Assembly (NCBI RefSeq): GCF_040274945.1
Contig: NZ_JBEMAR010000004.1
Location: 1 to 64,000 of the forward strand
DNA: 64,000 bases
Reading direction: 5' to 3'
Source: Carnobacterium_B sp040274945
GTDB lineage: Bacteria; Bacillota; Bacilli; Lactobacillales; Carnobacteriaceae
Shown here piece by piece: positions 15,487 through 23,219 of the stretch. A program made the translations under genes and the position numbers. The notes beneath the pieces were generated by a model. That model saw nothing but the letters and a program-made list of their open reading frames with translations, did not search any database and was not told the origin of the DNA. Each line of letters starts with the position of its first letter. The first letter of the stretch is position 1.

Positions 15487-15831
15487 TTAATTGCTTGATA
15501 CGTTTACTATTTTTTTAGAACGAAAGATGTTTAAGATAACGGTTCCTGTATGAAAGAAAAAGACGATTGTCGAATACCCCATTAAAAAAAGGATTAAATT
15601 ATCTGTGGGAATATTTAACTCATCATACAAAATACCAGAGAAAAAAGAAGCAGAAATAACGGTTATAAAGGTAGTCAATGAAGGAATCCATAACAACAGT
15701 AAATGTTTTATTGAAGTTTCTTTTCCTTTATTCATCAAGAAGGAGGCCACCAATAACGCTGTTAAGGTAATGCTTAAAAATATAAAAATAGTTTGAAATG
15801 AAGACCAATATAAATTATAAATAGGATGCAT
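15487..15831 (-). CDS. Hypothetical membrane protein
   Basis: 114 residues from the ATG at 15831, eight bases after AAAGGA; a TTG two codons earlier is too close to that site. Three hydrophobic segments lie at about residues 13-33, 43-66 and 78-103, with a basic tail (RSKKIVNVSS). Its position between two PadR operons suggests a similar envelope setting, but no family is recognised. Confidence 0.65.
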   Translation of the reverse strand: MHPIYNLYWSSFQTIFIFLSITLTALLVASFLMNKGKETSIKHLLLLWIPSLTTFITVISASFFSGILYDELNIPTDNLILFLMGYSTIVFFFHTGTVILNIFRSKKIVNVSSN

Positions 15832-15974
15832 TGTCAAAATCCTTTCTTCCGTTAAAATTTTTATCTGTATTCTTTATTATGATATAAGCGTACATTATAA
15901 CCTTTGTTATGCCTAGATAGAAGTTGACAAATTAATGAAAGTTTAAACTATAGAATTTTAAACTAGATTGTTTA

Positions 15975-16787
15975 TTACCTTAATTTTCGATTATTTAAGA
16001 AAATTAATAAGTACTGAAGAAAAAGGATGATGATGAGAACAGTCATTGTTCCTGTTTTTCCTTCTTTTGTATGTAATAAATCTGAAAAAGTATCTAGCCT
16101 AACCATAATTCCTAGGATAGCAGAAGTGACTAGGACTGGGATAAAGAATGACCATAATTTTTTATCCGTTTCTTTATAAAATAGATAGAGTAAAATTACA
16201 GAGATAGAAATGATTATGAAAATTCCTAGATTGCCATTAAGATTTAACTTTAATGGGGTAGATACATAAGAACCAAGTGTAAAACCAATTGTGACTCCTA
16301 CACCAAGTAATAATAGAAAAAATAATTTGAATAATTTATTTTTAAAACGATATAAGTTAATTCCTAAAATCCATAATCCAAAGATAGAAAAAAGCATCCA
16401 GTAGATTCCAATAACTGTAAATCGTCCTATATCTAATCCTTTTTCTGGAAGAATAAGCGCTGGTAAAATACAAATGATACTGTAAACTCCTAGTGAACTT
16501 AAAAAGATTTTTAAGATGTCGAGTAAGTTAATAGGCAATTGTTTAATAATTTCATCAGCAATCTTTTTAGGATTTCTACCAAAATAATGTTCTGCAGAAA
16601 CACCTTGATTTTGTGCATCTAAAATATCTTGTAAGACTTCTAACAGCAACTCTTCACTCTTTTTTTCATCCCTAAATAATGACATCGCTCTAACATAGAT
16701 AACTAAATTTCCGTAGTATTCATTGTTTTCTTTTGTTAAGGATTCTTGTAAGGTGGCGTTTGCTTTTATTAGTTCACTTGTTTTCAT
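15975..16787 (-). CDS. DUF1129 family membrane protein
   Basis: About 270 residues. The soluble N-terminal part (MKTSELIKANATLQESLTKENNEYYGNLVIYVRAM and YFGRNPKKIADEIIKQLP) is the signature I associate with DUF1129 proteins of Lactobacillales. Six to seven hydrophobic segments follow from about residue 95 to 265. The start at 16787 lies one base after the padR stop (TGAAATG), so translation is coupled to the regulator. Likely a PadR-controlled envelope protein; function unknown. Confidence 0.8.
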   Translation of the reverse strand: MKTSELIKANATLQESLTKENNEYYGNLVIYVRAMSLFRDEKKSEELLLEVLQDILDAQNQGVSAEHYFGRNPKKIADEIIKQLPINLLDILKIFLSSLGVYSIICILPALILPEKGLDIGRFTVIGIYWMLFSIFGLWILGINLYRFKNKLFKLFFLLLLGVGVTIGFTLGSYVSTPLKLNLNGNLGIFIIISISVILLYLFYKETDKKLWSFFIPVLVTSAILGIMVRLDTFSDLLHTKEGKTGTMTVLIIILFLQYLLIFLNNRKLR

Positions 16788-16788
16788 T

Positions 16789-17121
16789 TCATTCACGTCC
16801 TTCAATCAAATTATCAACACTACTTTTAAGATTATGCCATTGTGTAATAAACTCATTTTTTTCATCTGATCCTGTATTGGTAAGGGAATAATATTTTCGT
16901 TGAGGACCTGTATCAGATGGTTTCATTGTTCCTTTAATCAGCTTCTTTTTCTCAAGTGAGAGCAGAAGAGGGTAGATCGTCCCTTTGGGTATATCGCTAA
17001 AGCCAAAGTCTGTGAGTTTTTCACTCAACTTGTAACCATATAGTTCTTCTTGAGAAAGTAAGAGTAGAATGCTGCCTGATAAAATACCTTTCAGCATCTG
17101 GGAGTTTACTTTGCTATCCAC
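16789..17121 (-). CDS. PadR family transcriptional regulator
   Basis: A 110-residue winged-helix protein: MLKGILSGSILLLLSQEELYGYKLSEKL, PKGTIYPLLLSLEKKKLIKG and GPQRKYYSLTNTG are the standard PadR helices and wing. It starts with GTG after a strong AGGAGGAATTCC. It is the first gene of a two-gene operon with the DUF1129 protein and should repress it. The only 39-bp-wide dyad upstream (17143-17182) overlaps the promoter. Confidence 0.92.
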   Translation of the reverse strand: MDSKVNSQMLKGILSGSILLLLSQEELYGYKLSEKLTDFGFSDIPKGTIYPLLLSLEKKKLIKGTMKPSDTGPQRKYYSLTNTGSDEKNEFITQWHNLKSSVDNLIEGRE

Positions 17122-17142
17122 GGAATTCCTCCTCTAGTATGT

Positions 17143-17182
17143 TTTACAAGTTAGTTATATCAAATATAAACTAGTTTGTAAA
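17143..17182 (-). promoter_or_regulatory. SigA promoter embedded in a long near-palindrome (PadR operator)
   Basis: On the minus strand, -35 TTTACA (17177-17182) and -10 TATAAC (17154-17159) are 17 bp apart. The plus-strand arms tttacaagttagttata (17143-17159) and tataaactagtttgtaaa (17165-17182) form a near-perfect dyad covering the whole promoter, as expected for autorepression. Confidence 0.75.
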
Positions 17183-17286
17183 GCAAGATAGCTAGTGAAT
17201 TTACTTATTTGGAAGATTCCCAAATGTTATAGTAAGATAAAGGTGTTTTTTAAGGATGTTAATTAACAGATTGAGGAGATTAGAAT

Positions 17287-17700
17287 ATGACAATCAAACA
17301 AGTAGACGGTTATGGACCATATTTCCGATCACAATTCAAAAAATTATTTGCTAGTGGATTATCAAAAAAAGAGCAAGAGAACATCTATTTAGATTATATG
17401 CTTTGGCATTTATGCAGTTATCAAAAAACTGACTGTTTAAGTGGAAGATCTGCAGTGGAGCATTTTGAAAAAATAAAAAAAAAGAAGTTTACAATATTTT
17501 TTCAATTTTCTAATACTGTTTTTGTAGTCGAAAACGAAGTGGATTTTAACATTACAAAATTAAATCAAACAGTGCAGTACTTTAATACCTTTGAAACAAG
17601 CGATTGTTATGTAATGGATAATTATGGTGAATGGTGTTTTATTACTACTCATGAACAAGAATATGGACTAGGACCGTACTTTATAGAAAATAATCACTAA
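17287..17700 (+). CDS. DUF4275-like protein
   Basis: A 137-residue soluble protein. The pieces IYLDYMLWHLCSYQK, CYVMDNYGEWCFITTHEQEYGLGPYF and the general length match my recollection of DUF4275, a small Firmicutes family without known function. GAGGAGATTAGAAT precedes the ATG. It is a single gene ending at the bidirectional terminator 17812-17854. Family assignment is from memory of the WHLxSY and THExxxGPYF pattern. Confidence 0.7.
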   Translation: MTIKQVDGYGPYFRSQFKKLFASGLSKKEQENIYLDYMLWHLCSYQKTDCLSGRSAVEHFEKIKKKKFTIFFQFSNTVFVVENEVDFNITKLNQTVQYFNTFETSDCYVMDNYGEWCFITTHEQEYGLGPYFIENNH

Positions 17701-17811
17701 CAATAAATGATGAGTAGCTATAGATTTAAATAGCTAGTTTGCTTATAAAAGATACTACTATTTTTTTAAAGTCAGCTGATTAATAAAAATATCCATAGTT
17801 AACTGACTGCA

Positions 17812-17854
17812 AAAAAAGATGGATCAATCTTTAATAGATTGATCCATCTTTTTT
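17812..17854. terminator. Bidirectional terminator
   Basis: A perfect 19-bp stem (17812-17830 with 17836-17854) has an A-run on the left and a T-run on the right. It serves the converging genes 17287-17700 and 17911-18087. Confidence 0.85.
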
Positions 17855-17910
17855 ATTTAAATCTAATAGCAACAGTAATTTCAACGTCGTACTTTTGATG
17901 GTTAGATTGA

Positions 17911-18087
17911 TTATACTCTAGGTGGTAAGTTACGGCCAAAGACAAAAGCTAAAGCTGCAATAATGATACCAACTACAATAAATAGGGTTCCAATAATTGG
18001 GTCGCCAGACTTAACAGGTCCAAAATAACCAAAAATGATGATAATGATACCAACGATTAATAAAATTTTTCCTAAAAGGTTAAACAT
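17911..18087 (-). CDS. Small two-helix membrane protein
   Basis: 58 residues starting MFNLLGKILLIVG. The ATG at 18087 is chosen because GGAGGTGTGTGCT lies directly upstream; an upstream in-frame extension lacks a site. Two long hydrophobic segments (about residues 4-22 and 32-50) are joined by a short loop with GPVKSGDP and followed by a basic tail. It resembles many small stress-related membrane proteins in layout only. Confidence 0.7.
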   Translation of the reverse strand: MFNLLGKILLIVGIIIIIFGYFGPVKSGDPIIGTLFIVVGIIIAALAFVFGRNLPPRV

Positions 18088-18220
18088 AGCACACACCTCC
18101 ATTACCGTATTTGTCTAGTTAGTATAACAAAAAAAGGTGAGGAGAAATAATAATATGAATGCTATAAAAATAAAGTAAAAAAAATTGAGAAGAATAAAGT
18201 TTTAAAATAATGGTACTTCT

Positions 18221-18249
18221 TTGACTAGGGTAGCTGATTTGACTATACT
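18221..18249 (+). promoter_or_regulatory. SigA promoter of hsp20 with a TTTGACTA direct repeat
   Basis: -35 TTGACT (18221-18226) and -10 TATACT (18244-18249) are 17 bp apart. TTTGACTA occurs twice, 19 bp apart and so on one DNA face, once at the -35 and once running into the -10. The spacing does not match the tandem heptads of CtsR, nor is a CIRCE element present. Confidence 0.75.
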
Positions 18250-18309
18250 AAATGTGAGCGAGGATAAAACTTGTTCAAAAGTCTAAAAAAAAGAAAGAAG
18301 GAGAGATTT

Positions 18310-18729
18310 GTGAGTAATTTATTTCCAGTAGGACGTGATTTCATGAATTTTGGCAGAAACTTTTTCGAAGACCCTTTTGATCACTTGTTAGAAAGTACAT
18401 CAAACTTTAATGTAGACATCCGTGAGGAAGAACAGGCTTATATTGTAGAAGCCGAGTTACCGGGTATGTCTAAAGATTCTATTCAGTTAAAGTATGAAGA
18501 CAATGTATTGTCCCTTGGCGCAACTCAAGAAGAAAGCAAAGATGAAAAAGACGATAAAGGCAATTACATCCGCAGAGAACGTTCAACTAAATCCTTCAGC
18601 CGCCAGTTTCTTTTGAAAAATGTCAAAGAAGAAGACATCGCTGCATCTTTTGAAAATGGAGTTTTAACAGTAACTTTACCTAAAAAGGATTCAGACGAAA
18701 CAACTCCTAAACAAATTGAAATCCAATAA
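18310..18729 (+). CDS. Small heat-shock protein Hsp20
   Basis: 139 residues from the GTG at 18310, chosen because AAGGAGAG lies five bases upstream; a longer frame from a TTG at 18271 has no site and encodes an implausible Lys-rich start. The alpha-crystallin domain covers about residues 33-130 (FNVDIREEEQAYIVEAELPGM, ENGVLTVTLPKK), followed by the short C-terminal extension PKQIEIQ with an IEI-type motif. It is an ATP-independent holdase that binds unfolding proteins. Monocistronic, from the promoter 18221-18249 to the terminator 18747-18787. Confidence 0.93.
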   Translation: MSNLFPVGRDFMNFGRNFFEDPFDHLLESTSNFNVDIREEEQAYIVEAELPGMSKDSIQLKYEDNVLSLGATQEESKDEKDDKGNYIRRERSTKSFSRQFLLKNVKEEDIAASFENGVLTVTLPKKDSDETTPKQIEIQ

Positions 18730-18746
18730 ATAAATACAATATTATT

Positions 18747-18787
18747 AAGAGTAGTTGAGAGGAAGTTTCTCAATTACTCTTTTTTTA
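18747..18787 (+). terminator. Rho-independent terminator after hsp20
   Basis: A 14-bp stem with one mismatch (18747-18760 with 18768-18781) is followed by a seven-T run. Confidence 0.8.
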
Positions 18788-18916
18788 CATAGACAGACGT
18801 AGTTTTTTACAAATTGTAAGTAAAAACAATTGAAAAAAGATGGCCGTTCTTTTACCATTAGAAGAATGATGTTAGTTGCTTAAAAAATAAATGAATGAAG
18901 AAGTAGGAGAAAATTT

Positions 18917-20038
18917 ATGAAACCAAAATACGATCCACTGTTTGAACCTTTTACATTTGCATCAGGAGTTAAAATTGATAACCGTCTGTTTATGGCGCCG
19001 ATGACGACGAATTCTTCATTTGAGAATGGTATGGTCACGACTGATGAAAAAGATTATTATAAAAGACGTGTTGCTGGACTAGGCGCTGTGGTGACTTCGT
19101 GTGCTCAAGTCATGGAAAACGGACGCTTTGCTGGATCATTAAGTGCAGCATCTGACGACCGAATCGACAGTCTTGCGGGGTTAGCAAAAACGATTCAAAA
19201 TGAAGGTCCCAAAGCTATTTTACAAATTTTCCATGTAGGAAGACTTGGCTCAAAAAGAACGTTACGAGGTGAGCAGCCGGTTAGTGCAAGTGCTGTCCCG
19301 ATTGATTTTGAAGGAGCCGAAGTACCTAGAGCGTTAACAGATAAAGAAGTACGTGAATTAGTTGATGCATTTGGACAAGCGACTAGAAGAGCCATTCAAG
19401 CGGGGTTTGATGGAATCGAATTGCATGGAGCAAATAATTATTTGATTCAACAATTTTTCTCTCCACATTCCAATCAAAGAGAAGATCATTGGGGCGGATC
19501 GCTTGAAAAACGAATGAACTTCCCCTTAGCTGTTGTTCAAGCGGCAAAAGAAGCGATTCAAACTTATGCTAAAAACCCCTTTATTTTTGGCTACCGTATT
19601 TCCCCTGAAGAAATAAAAGAACCTGGGATCACTATAGAAGATACCTTACAGTTAGTAGCTAAGTTAAAAGAACAAGGACTAGATTACATTCATGTTTCAA
19701 CAAACAAATGGACGCAAGGTTCGGTTCGTGATCTGTATGAAACGAGACCCGTAGTCCAACGTATCCAAGAACATGTAGGAAAAGATTTTCCGATTATTGG
19801 TGTCGGTTCAATTATAACGCCAGATGATGCTGTGGAAACGATGGCATTAGGTATACCACTTGTGGCGATTGGACGAGAGTTAGTCGTTGAACCGGACTGG
19901 ATTCAAAAAGTGAAGTTAGGAAACGAAACTGCCATCCGTAAAAAAATCAAACCAGAATACCGTGAAGATCTCACACTACCAGATGCAATGTGGGAATATA
20001 TCGAAAGCAGACCAGGTTGGTTCCCAATCGTAGATTAA
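18917..20038 (+). CDS. NADH-dependent flavin oxidoreductase (Old Yellow Enzyme family)
   Basis: A 373-residue FMN-binding TIM-barrel enzyme. The landmarks are NRLFMAPMTTNSS near residue 27, ILQIFHVGRLG, GIELHGANNYLIQQFFSPHSNQREDHWGGSLEKRMNFPL with the substrate-binding HxxN, and a late GVGSI...GRELVVEPDW. Such enzymes reduce activated alkenes or related electrophiles with NAD(P)H; the native substrate is unknown. Single gene, with AGTAGGAGAAAATTT before the ATG and a strong terminator behind it. Confidence 0.9.
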   Translation: MKPKYDPLFEPFTFASGVKIDNRLFMAPMTTNSSFENGMVTTDEKDYYKRRVAGLGAVVTSCAQVMENGRFAGSLSAASDDRIDSLAGLAKTIQNEGPKAILQIFHVGRLGSKRTLRGEQPVSASAVPIDFEGAEVPRALTDKEVRELVDAFGQATRRAIQAGFDGIELHGANNYLIQQFFSPHSNQREDHWGGSLEKRMNFPLAVVQAAKEAIQTYAKNPFIFGYRISPEEIKEPGITIEDTLQLVAKLKEQGLDYIHVSTNKWTQGSVRDLYETRPVVQRIQEHVGKDFPIIGVGSIITPDDAVETMALGIPLVAIGRELVVEPDWIQKVKLGNETAIRKKIKPEYREDLTLPDAMWEYIESRPGWFPIVD

Positions 20039-20056
20039 GAATTTCAAGAAATCATC

Positions 20057-20092
20057 AAAAGACCTTTCACTCCAAAGTGAAAGGTCTTTTCT
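20057..20092 (+). terminator. Rho-independent terminator
   Basis: A perfect 15-bp stem (20057-20071 with 20076-20090) with a four-base loop and T-rich end. Confidence 0.85.
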
Positions 20093-20147
20093 TGTAAAAC
20101 ACGAACATTAAACAATAGGAAATTATAAAATAATTCGCTTTTAGGTA

Positions 20148-20176
20148 TTTACATCTTGTTTAATTGAGGTTATACT
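20148..20176 (+). promoter_or_regulatory. SigA promoter of the purine/uracil permease gene
   Basis: -35 TTTACA (20148-20153) and -10 TATACT (20171-20176) are separated by 17 bp. The 70-bp leader that follows is too short and lacks the conserved features of a purine riboswitch. Confidence 0.65.
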
Positions 20177-20250
20177 ACAAATGAATCATCAATAAACGAA
20201 GTATAATTAAAATTAAAAAATAAATGTTCGTATTTAATAGGAGGGTTATT

Positions 20251-21657
20251 TTGGAAGAAAGAATGAAACAGCCAGCAGGAACAATTATATTGCCGAAAAG
20301 AGAAGGGAAGAAAGCAAAGGTTACGCCAAAACCTGAATCAAATCTTATTTATCAAGTAGACGATAAACCAGGATTTGTCTTGATGACACTTTTAGGTTTT
20401 CAAAATATACTGACTGCTTTTGGTGGAATTGTTGCTGTTCCTTTAGTTATTTCCGGTATGGCAGGATTTGGGGTTGCGGATACTTCTTATATGATTAGTG
20501 CAGCTTTATTGGGTTCCGGTGTTGTTTCAATCATTCAGTCTAAAGGATTTGGACCAAAATGGTTTCGTGTAGGAGCTGGGCTTCCAACAATTATGGGAAC
20601 CGATTTTGGATTTGTTGGACCTGCAAATGCGGTCATCAACACGATGGGTGGAGGTATTGCCGGTTATTTTGGCGGAACCATGATGGGTGCCGTTTTAGAA
20701 ATTATCTTGAGTTATTTTATTAAACCGCTAATGAAATTTTTCCCTCCTGTTGTTACAGGTACCGTTATTTCACTGATGGGATTAACGTTGATGCCTGTAG
20801 CATTCGATTGGGTGGCTGGTGGAGTTGGTGCAGCCAACTACGGATCGCCTCTTAATTTAGCAATTGCTACTATTGTATTTTTATTGATCGTGGTATTGAA
20901 TCACTATGGCAGCGTCAAAATTGGACCTGCTGCTGTATTGATTGGTATTGTAGCTGGTTATATTATGTGTATCCCACTTGGAATGGTGGATTTTAACCAA
21001 GTAGCTCAAGCCAATTGGTTCGCTATGCCACAATTGTTTAAATATGGCGTTAATTTTGATTTGAAATTTGCAATTCCATTTATTTCTGGTTACTTAGTTA
21101 CAGTTATCGAAACTGTGGGTGTGATGCAAACAATTGGAGAAGTCACAGAAACAAAATTAACGGATGAAGACATTGCAAATGGTGTTCGTGCTGATGGTGT
21201 CGGTTCATTTATTGGACCCGCAATGGGATCAGGTCCAGTAGCTACTTTTAGTCAAAATGCTGGATTGATTCCTTTGACCCGTAATGCTTCTCGTTCCGTT
21301 GCGATTACTGCTGGTGTACTTTTAATGGCAATGAGTTTCCTACCAAAATTTGCTACGTTGGTTTCTATTATGCCAATGGCGGTATTAGGTGGAGCAGGAG
21401 TCTTGATGTTCGGAAATGTAGCAGCATCTGGTGTTAAGTCTTTGTCACGTGTGAATTTTGATAACCGCAATTTAGTGATAGTCGCTGCAGGTTTAGGCGT
21501 TGGACTTGGTGTAGCTTTTCGTCCTGAAGTGGTAGCTGGATTGCCTGGAATTCTTGGCGGACTGTTCTCATCTGGAATTTCAGCTGGAACGATCGTTACA
21601 CTAGTGTTAAATATTATTTTAAAAGAAACACCAGAAATGGAAACTCAGGAAGTATAA
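20251..21657 (+). CDS. NCS2 family xanthine/uracil permease
   Basis: About 468 residues from the TTG at 20251, placed six bases after AGGAGGG. The NCS2 fold is recognisable: LLGFQNILTAFGGIVAVPLV, the long GAGLPTIMGTDFGFVGP segment, a conserved VIETVGVMQTIGEVT with the substrate-binding Glu and ATFSQNAGLIPLTRNASR, the NCS2 signature motif. Twelve to fourteen membrane segments. It imports a nucleobase (xanthine, guanine or uracil cannot be told apart by eye) with protons. Single gene with its own promoter and terminator. Confidence 0.92.
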   Translation: MEERMKQPAGTIILPKREGKKAKVTPKPESNLIYQVDDKPGFVLMTLLGFQNILTAFGGIVAVPLVISGMAGFGVADTSYMISAALLGSGVVSIIQSKGFGPKWFRVGAGLPTIMGTDFGFVGPANAVINTMGGGIAGYFGGTMMGAVLEIILSYFIKPLMKFFPPVVTGTVISLMGLTLMPVAFDWVAGGVGAANYGSPLNLAIATIVFLLIVVLNHYGSVKIGPAAVLIGIVAGYIMCIPLGMVDFNQVAQANWFAMPQLFKYGVNFDLKFAIPFISGYLVTVIETVGVMQTIGEVTETKLTDEDIANGVRADGVGSFIGPAMGSGPVATFSQNAGLIPLTRNASRSVAITAGVLLMAMSFLPKFATLVSIMPMAVLGGAGVLMFGNVAASGVKSLSRVNFDNRNLVIVAAGLGVGLGVAFRPEVVAGLPGILGGLFSSGISAGTIVTLVLNIILKETPEMETQEV

Positions 21658-21668
21658 TAGGAAAAGCA

Positions 21669-21712
21669 AAACGTTTATCACTCAGATTTATAGGTGATGA
21701 ACGTTTTTTTGT
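21669..21712 (+). terminator. Rho-independent terminator
   Basis: A 13-bp stem with one G-T pair (21669-21681 with 21694-21706) followed by a T-run. Confidence 0.8.
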
Positions 21713-21726
21713 TGTAGGAGGGATGC

Positions 21727-21865
21727 CACTCTTACGTGGGATAGCCTTCCATGTAAAAGTGGAGTAGAAAAACTGTTTCACTCTTACGTCAAACAAGTCT
21801 CCTCGTAAAAGTAGACTATAAAAAAAATCTCACTCTTTCGTGGAACGGCTCTCCACGGAAAAGTG
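21727..21865. repeat. Palindromic repeat array 2 (three units, 52-bp period)
   Basis: The units are 21727-21761, 21779-21813 and 21831-21865, with exact 17-bp spacers rich in A. The third, cactctttcgtgg with ccacggaaaagtg, is almost perfectly paired although its arm sequence differs from array 1. It lies between converging genes and may double as terminator for the NERD-protein gene on the minus strand. Confidence 0.85.
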
Positions 21866-21875
21866 AGAATGAAAG

Positions 21876-22823
21876 TTAGGGTATTTTATCAAATAATGGG
21901 ACTTTTGAGGGTGATTTTTCACTATAGTAAGTCATATGTCGTGATAAATGACTCTGGTAATTTTTTTTTAAGATAATACGAATACGTTCTTTGGAATAGT
22001 TTTTCCCACACCATTCGTAAATCTGACTTGTTGTCATTAAATTATCAGGAAATAGCAGTTTGAATTCTTTTATACTTCGCTCGATTGCAGTTGTAATGAT
22101 TTCTTTGTGTTTGCATGCAGTACAAAGATAATTTTGCCTAGTATCTGTATGACTAAGCGAAAAGCAAATAGGGCACAAAATACCTTTCTTCAATTGCCCC
22201 AATTGATAGATAGGAAGATTATCGGGGCGATAATCTTCATTATGTAACTCTTTAAGTTTATGCGCTAAATCCAACTGTTCTTGTTTTATCAAGAAGTTTT
22301 GATTAGATAGAGCACTAAGATGTTTAGGCACTTGAGAGGAAAACAAGAAATGTTTATTTGGCAGGATAGAGTAGAGAGTGAATTCCGGATTAATAAAAAC
22401 AACCATTGGGTGTATGGGAAATCGGTATCCTAGGCGAAGCAGCACGTTTTGTAAATAGGTCACGCTTCTATCGATTTGCCTTAATGGGTTAAGAATTTGA
22501 TAGCCTGATTCTGTGAAAAAAGAATCTTCTTTATAAAAGTAAGAACCGGTATAATTTTTTACTTCATATAAATAGATAGAATCATTCACAATAAAGAGGG
22601 AATCAATTTGAAAAACGGTGTCTCTATAATTTAGAACGAGATCATTTAGTACAAGTCCTGACTGGTGAAATTGACTCATATAGAAATCGAATTGTTTTTC
22701 ACCAGCCCAACCTTTCACTTGATTCTCATATTTTAGTTGTTCTTCAACAGGTAAGTTCATGCGAAAATTTAAAGATTCCAATACACGATGAGTAATCGAT
22801 TTTGTTCGTTCTTTTAGTATCAT
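21876..22823 (-). CDS. NERD-domain protein with zinc ribbon and C-terminal HTH-like region
   Basis: 315 residues. Residues about 35-150 are a nuclease-related domain (NERD): GWAGEKQFDFYM, FQIDSLFIVNDSIYLYEVKNYTG with the Asp, Glu and Lys of the nuclease-like core, and RQIDRSVTYLQ. A zinc ribbon follows near residues 214-240 (CPIC and CTAC). The C-terminal end (YEWCGKNYSKERIRIILKKNY) looks like a small helical DNA-binding segment. A nucleic-acid-related enzyme is likely, but no activity is established for such proteins. Single gene on the minus strand. Confidence 0.85.
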   Translation of the reverse strand: MILKERTKSITHRVLESLNFRMNLPVEEQLKYENQVKGWAGEKQFDFYMSQFHQSGLVLNDLVLNYRDTVFQIDSLFIVNDSIYLYEVKNYTGSYFYKEDSFFTESGYQILNPLRQIDRSVTYLQNVLLRLGYRFPIHPMVVFINPEFTLYSILPNKHFLFSSQVPKHLSALSNQNFLIKQEQLDLAHKLKELHNEDYRPDNLPIYQLGQLKKGILCPICFSLSHTDTRQNYLCTACKHKEIITTAIERSIKEFKLLFPDNLMTTSQIYEWCGKNYSKERIRIILKKNYQSHLSRHMTYYSEKSPSKVPLFDKIP

Positions 22824-22922
22824 GATTTTCGTGCGCTCCTTAAATTTAATCGTTCTCTCTTAATATAAGAAAAAATAGCGAGAATCATTTTTTATGTAAG
22901 GTATTTTTTGCAAATTGAGTCC

Positions 22923-23075
22923 TCATGGAAGAGTGGCAAGGAAAAGAAGCTTCAGTTGTCCATGAAACTGCAGTTAATGGACAACTGAAGCAGAAAAAGG
23001 GCATCACTTATCCATTAACAGGTCTTTCATGGAAGAGTGAACCATAAAACTACACTCACTTAGTCATTAAATGAC
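22923..23075. repeat. Palindromic repeat array 3 (two complete and two partial units, 52-bp period)
   Basis: Complete units lie at 22953-22987 and 23005-23039. A right-arm half ends at 22935, exactly 17 bp before the first, and a left-arm half starts at 23057, exactly 17 bp after the second. The unit cagttgtccat with atggacaactg keeps full pairing with a different sequence from the other arrays. The region otherwise holds only the leader of the aldo/keto reductase gene. Confidence 0.85.
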
Positions 23076-23219
23076 AATTATGACAATTATATGGAAGAAA
23101 GAGTATTCAGAAGCCGGTATTATGATTTGATCGAGGAACAGTTTTATTTTAGTAAAAAATGTGTAGTAGTGGTATACTGAAAACGATTTCTTATAAGAGA
23201 AGAAAGAGGGTTGATGGAC

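Noticed and set aside
18130..18309. CIRCE or standard CtsR operator before hsp20
   Set aside because: No CIRCE inverted repeat is present and the TTTGACTA copies are spaced too far apart for a CtsR tandem heptad.
20177..20250. Purine riboswitch before the nucleobase permease
   Set aside because: The leader is only about 70 bases and lacks the paired loops and conserved core bases of a purine aptamer.
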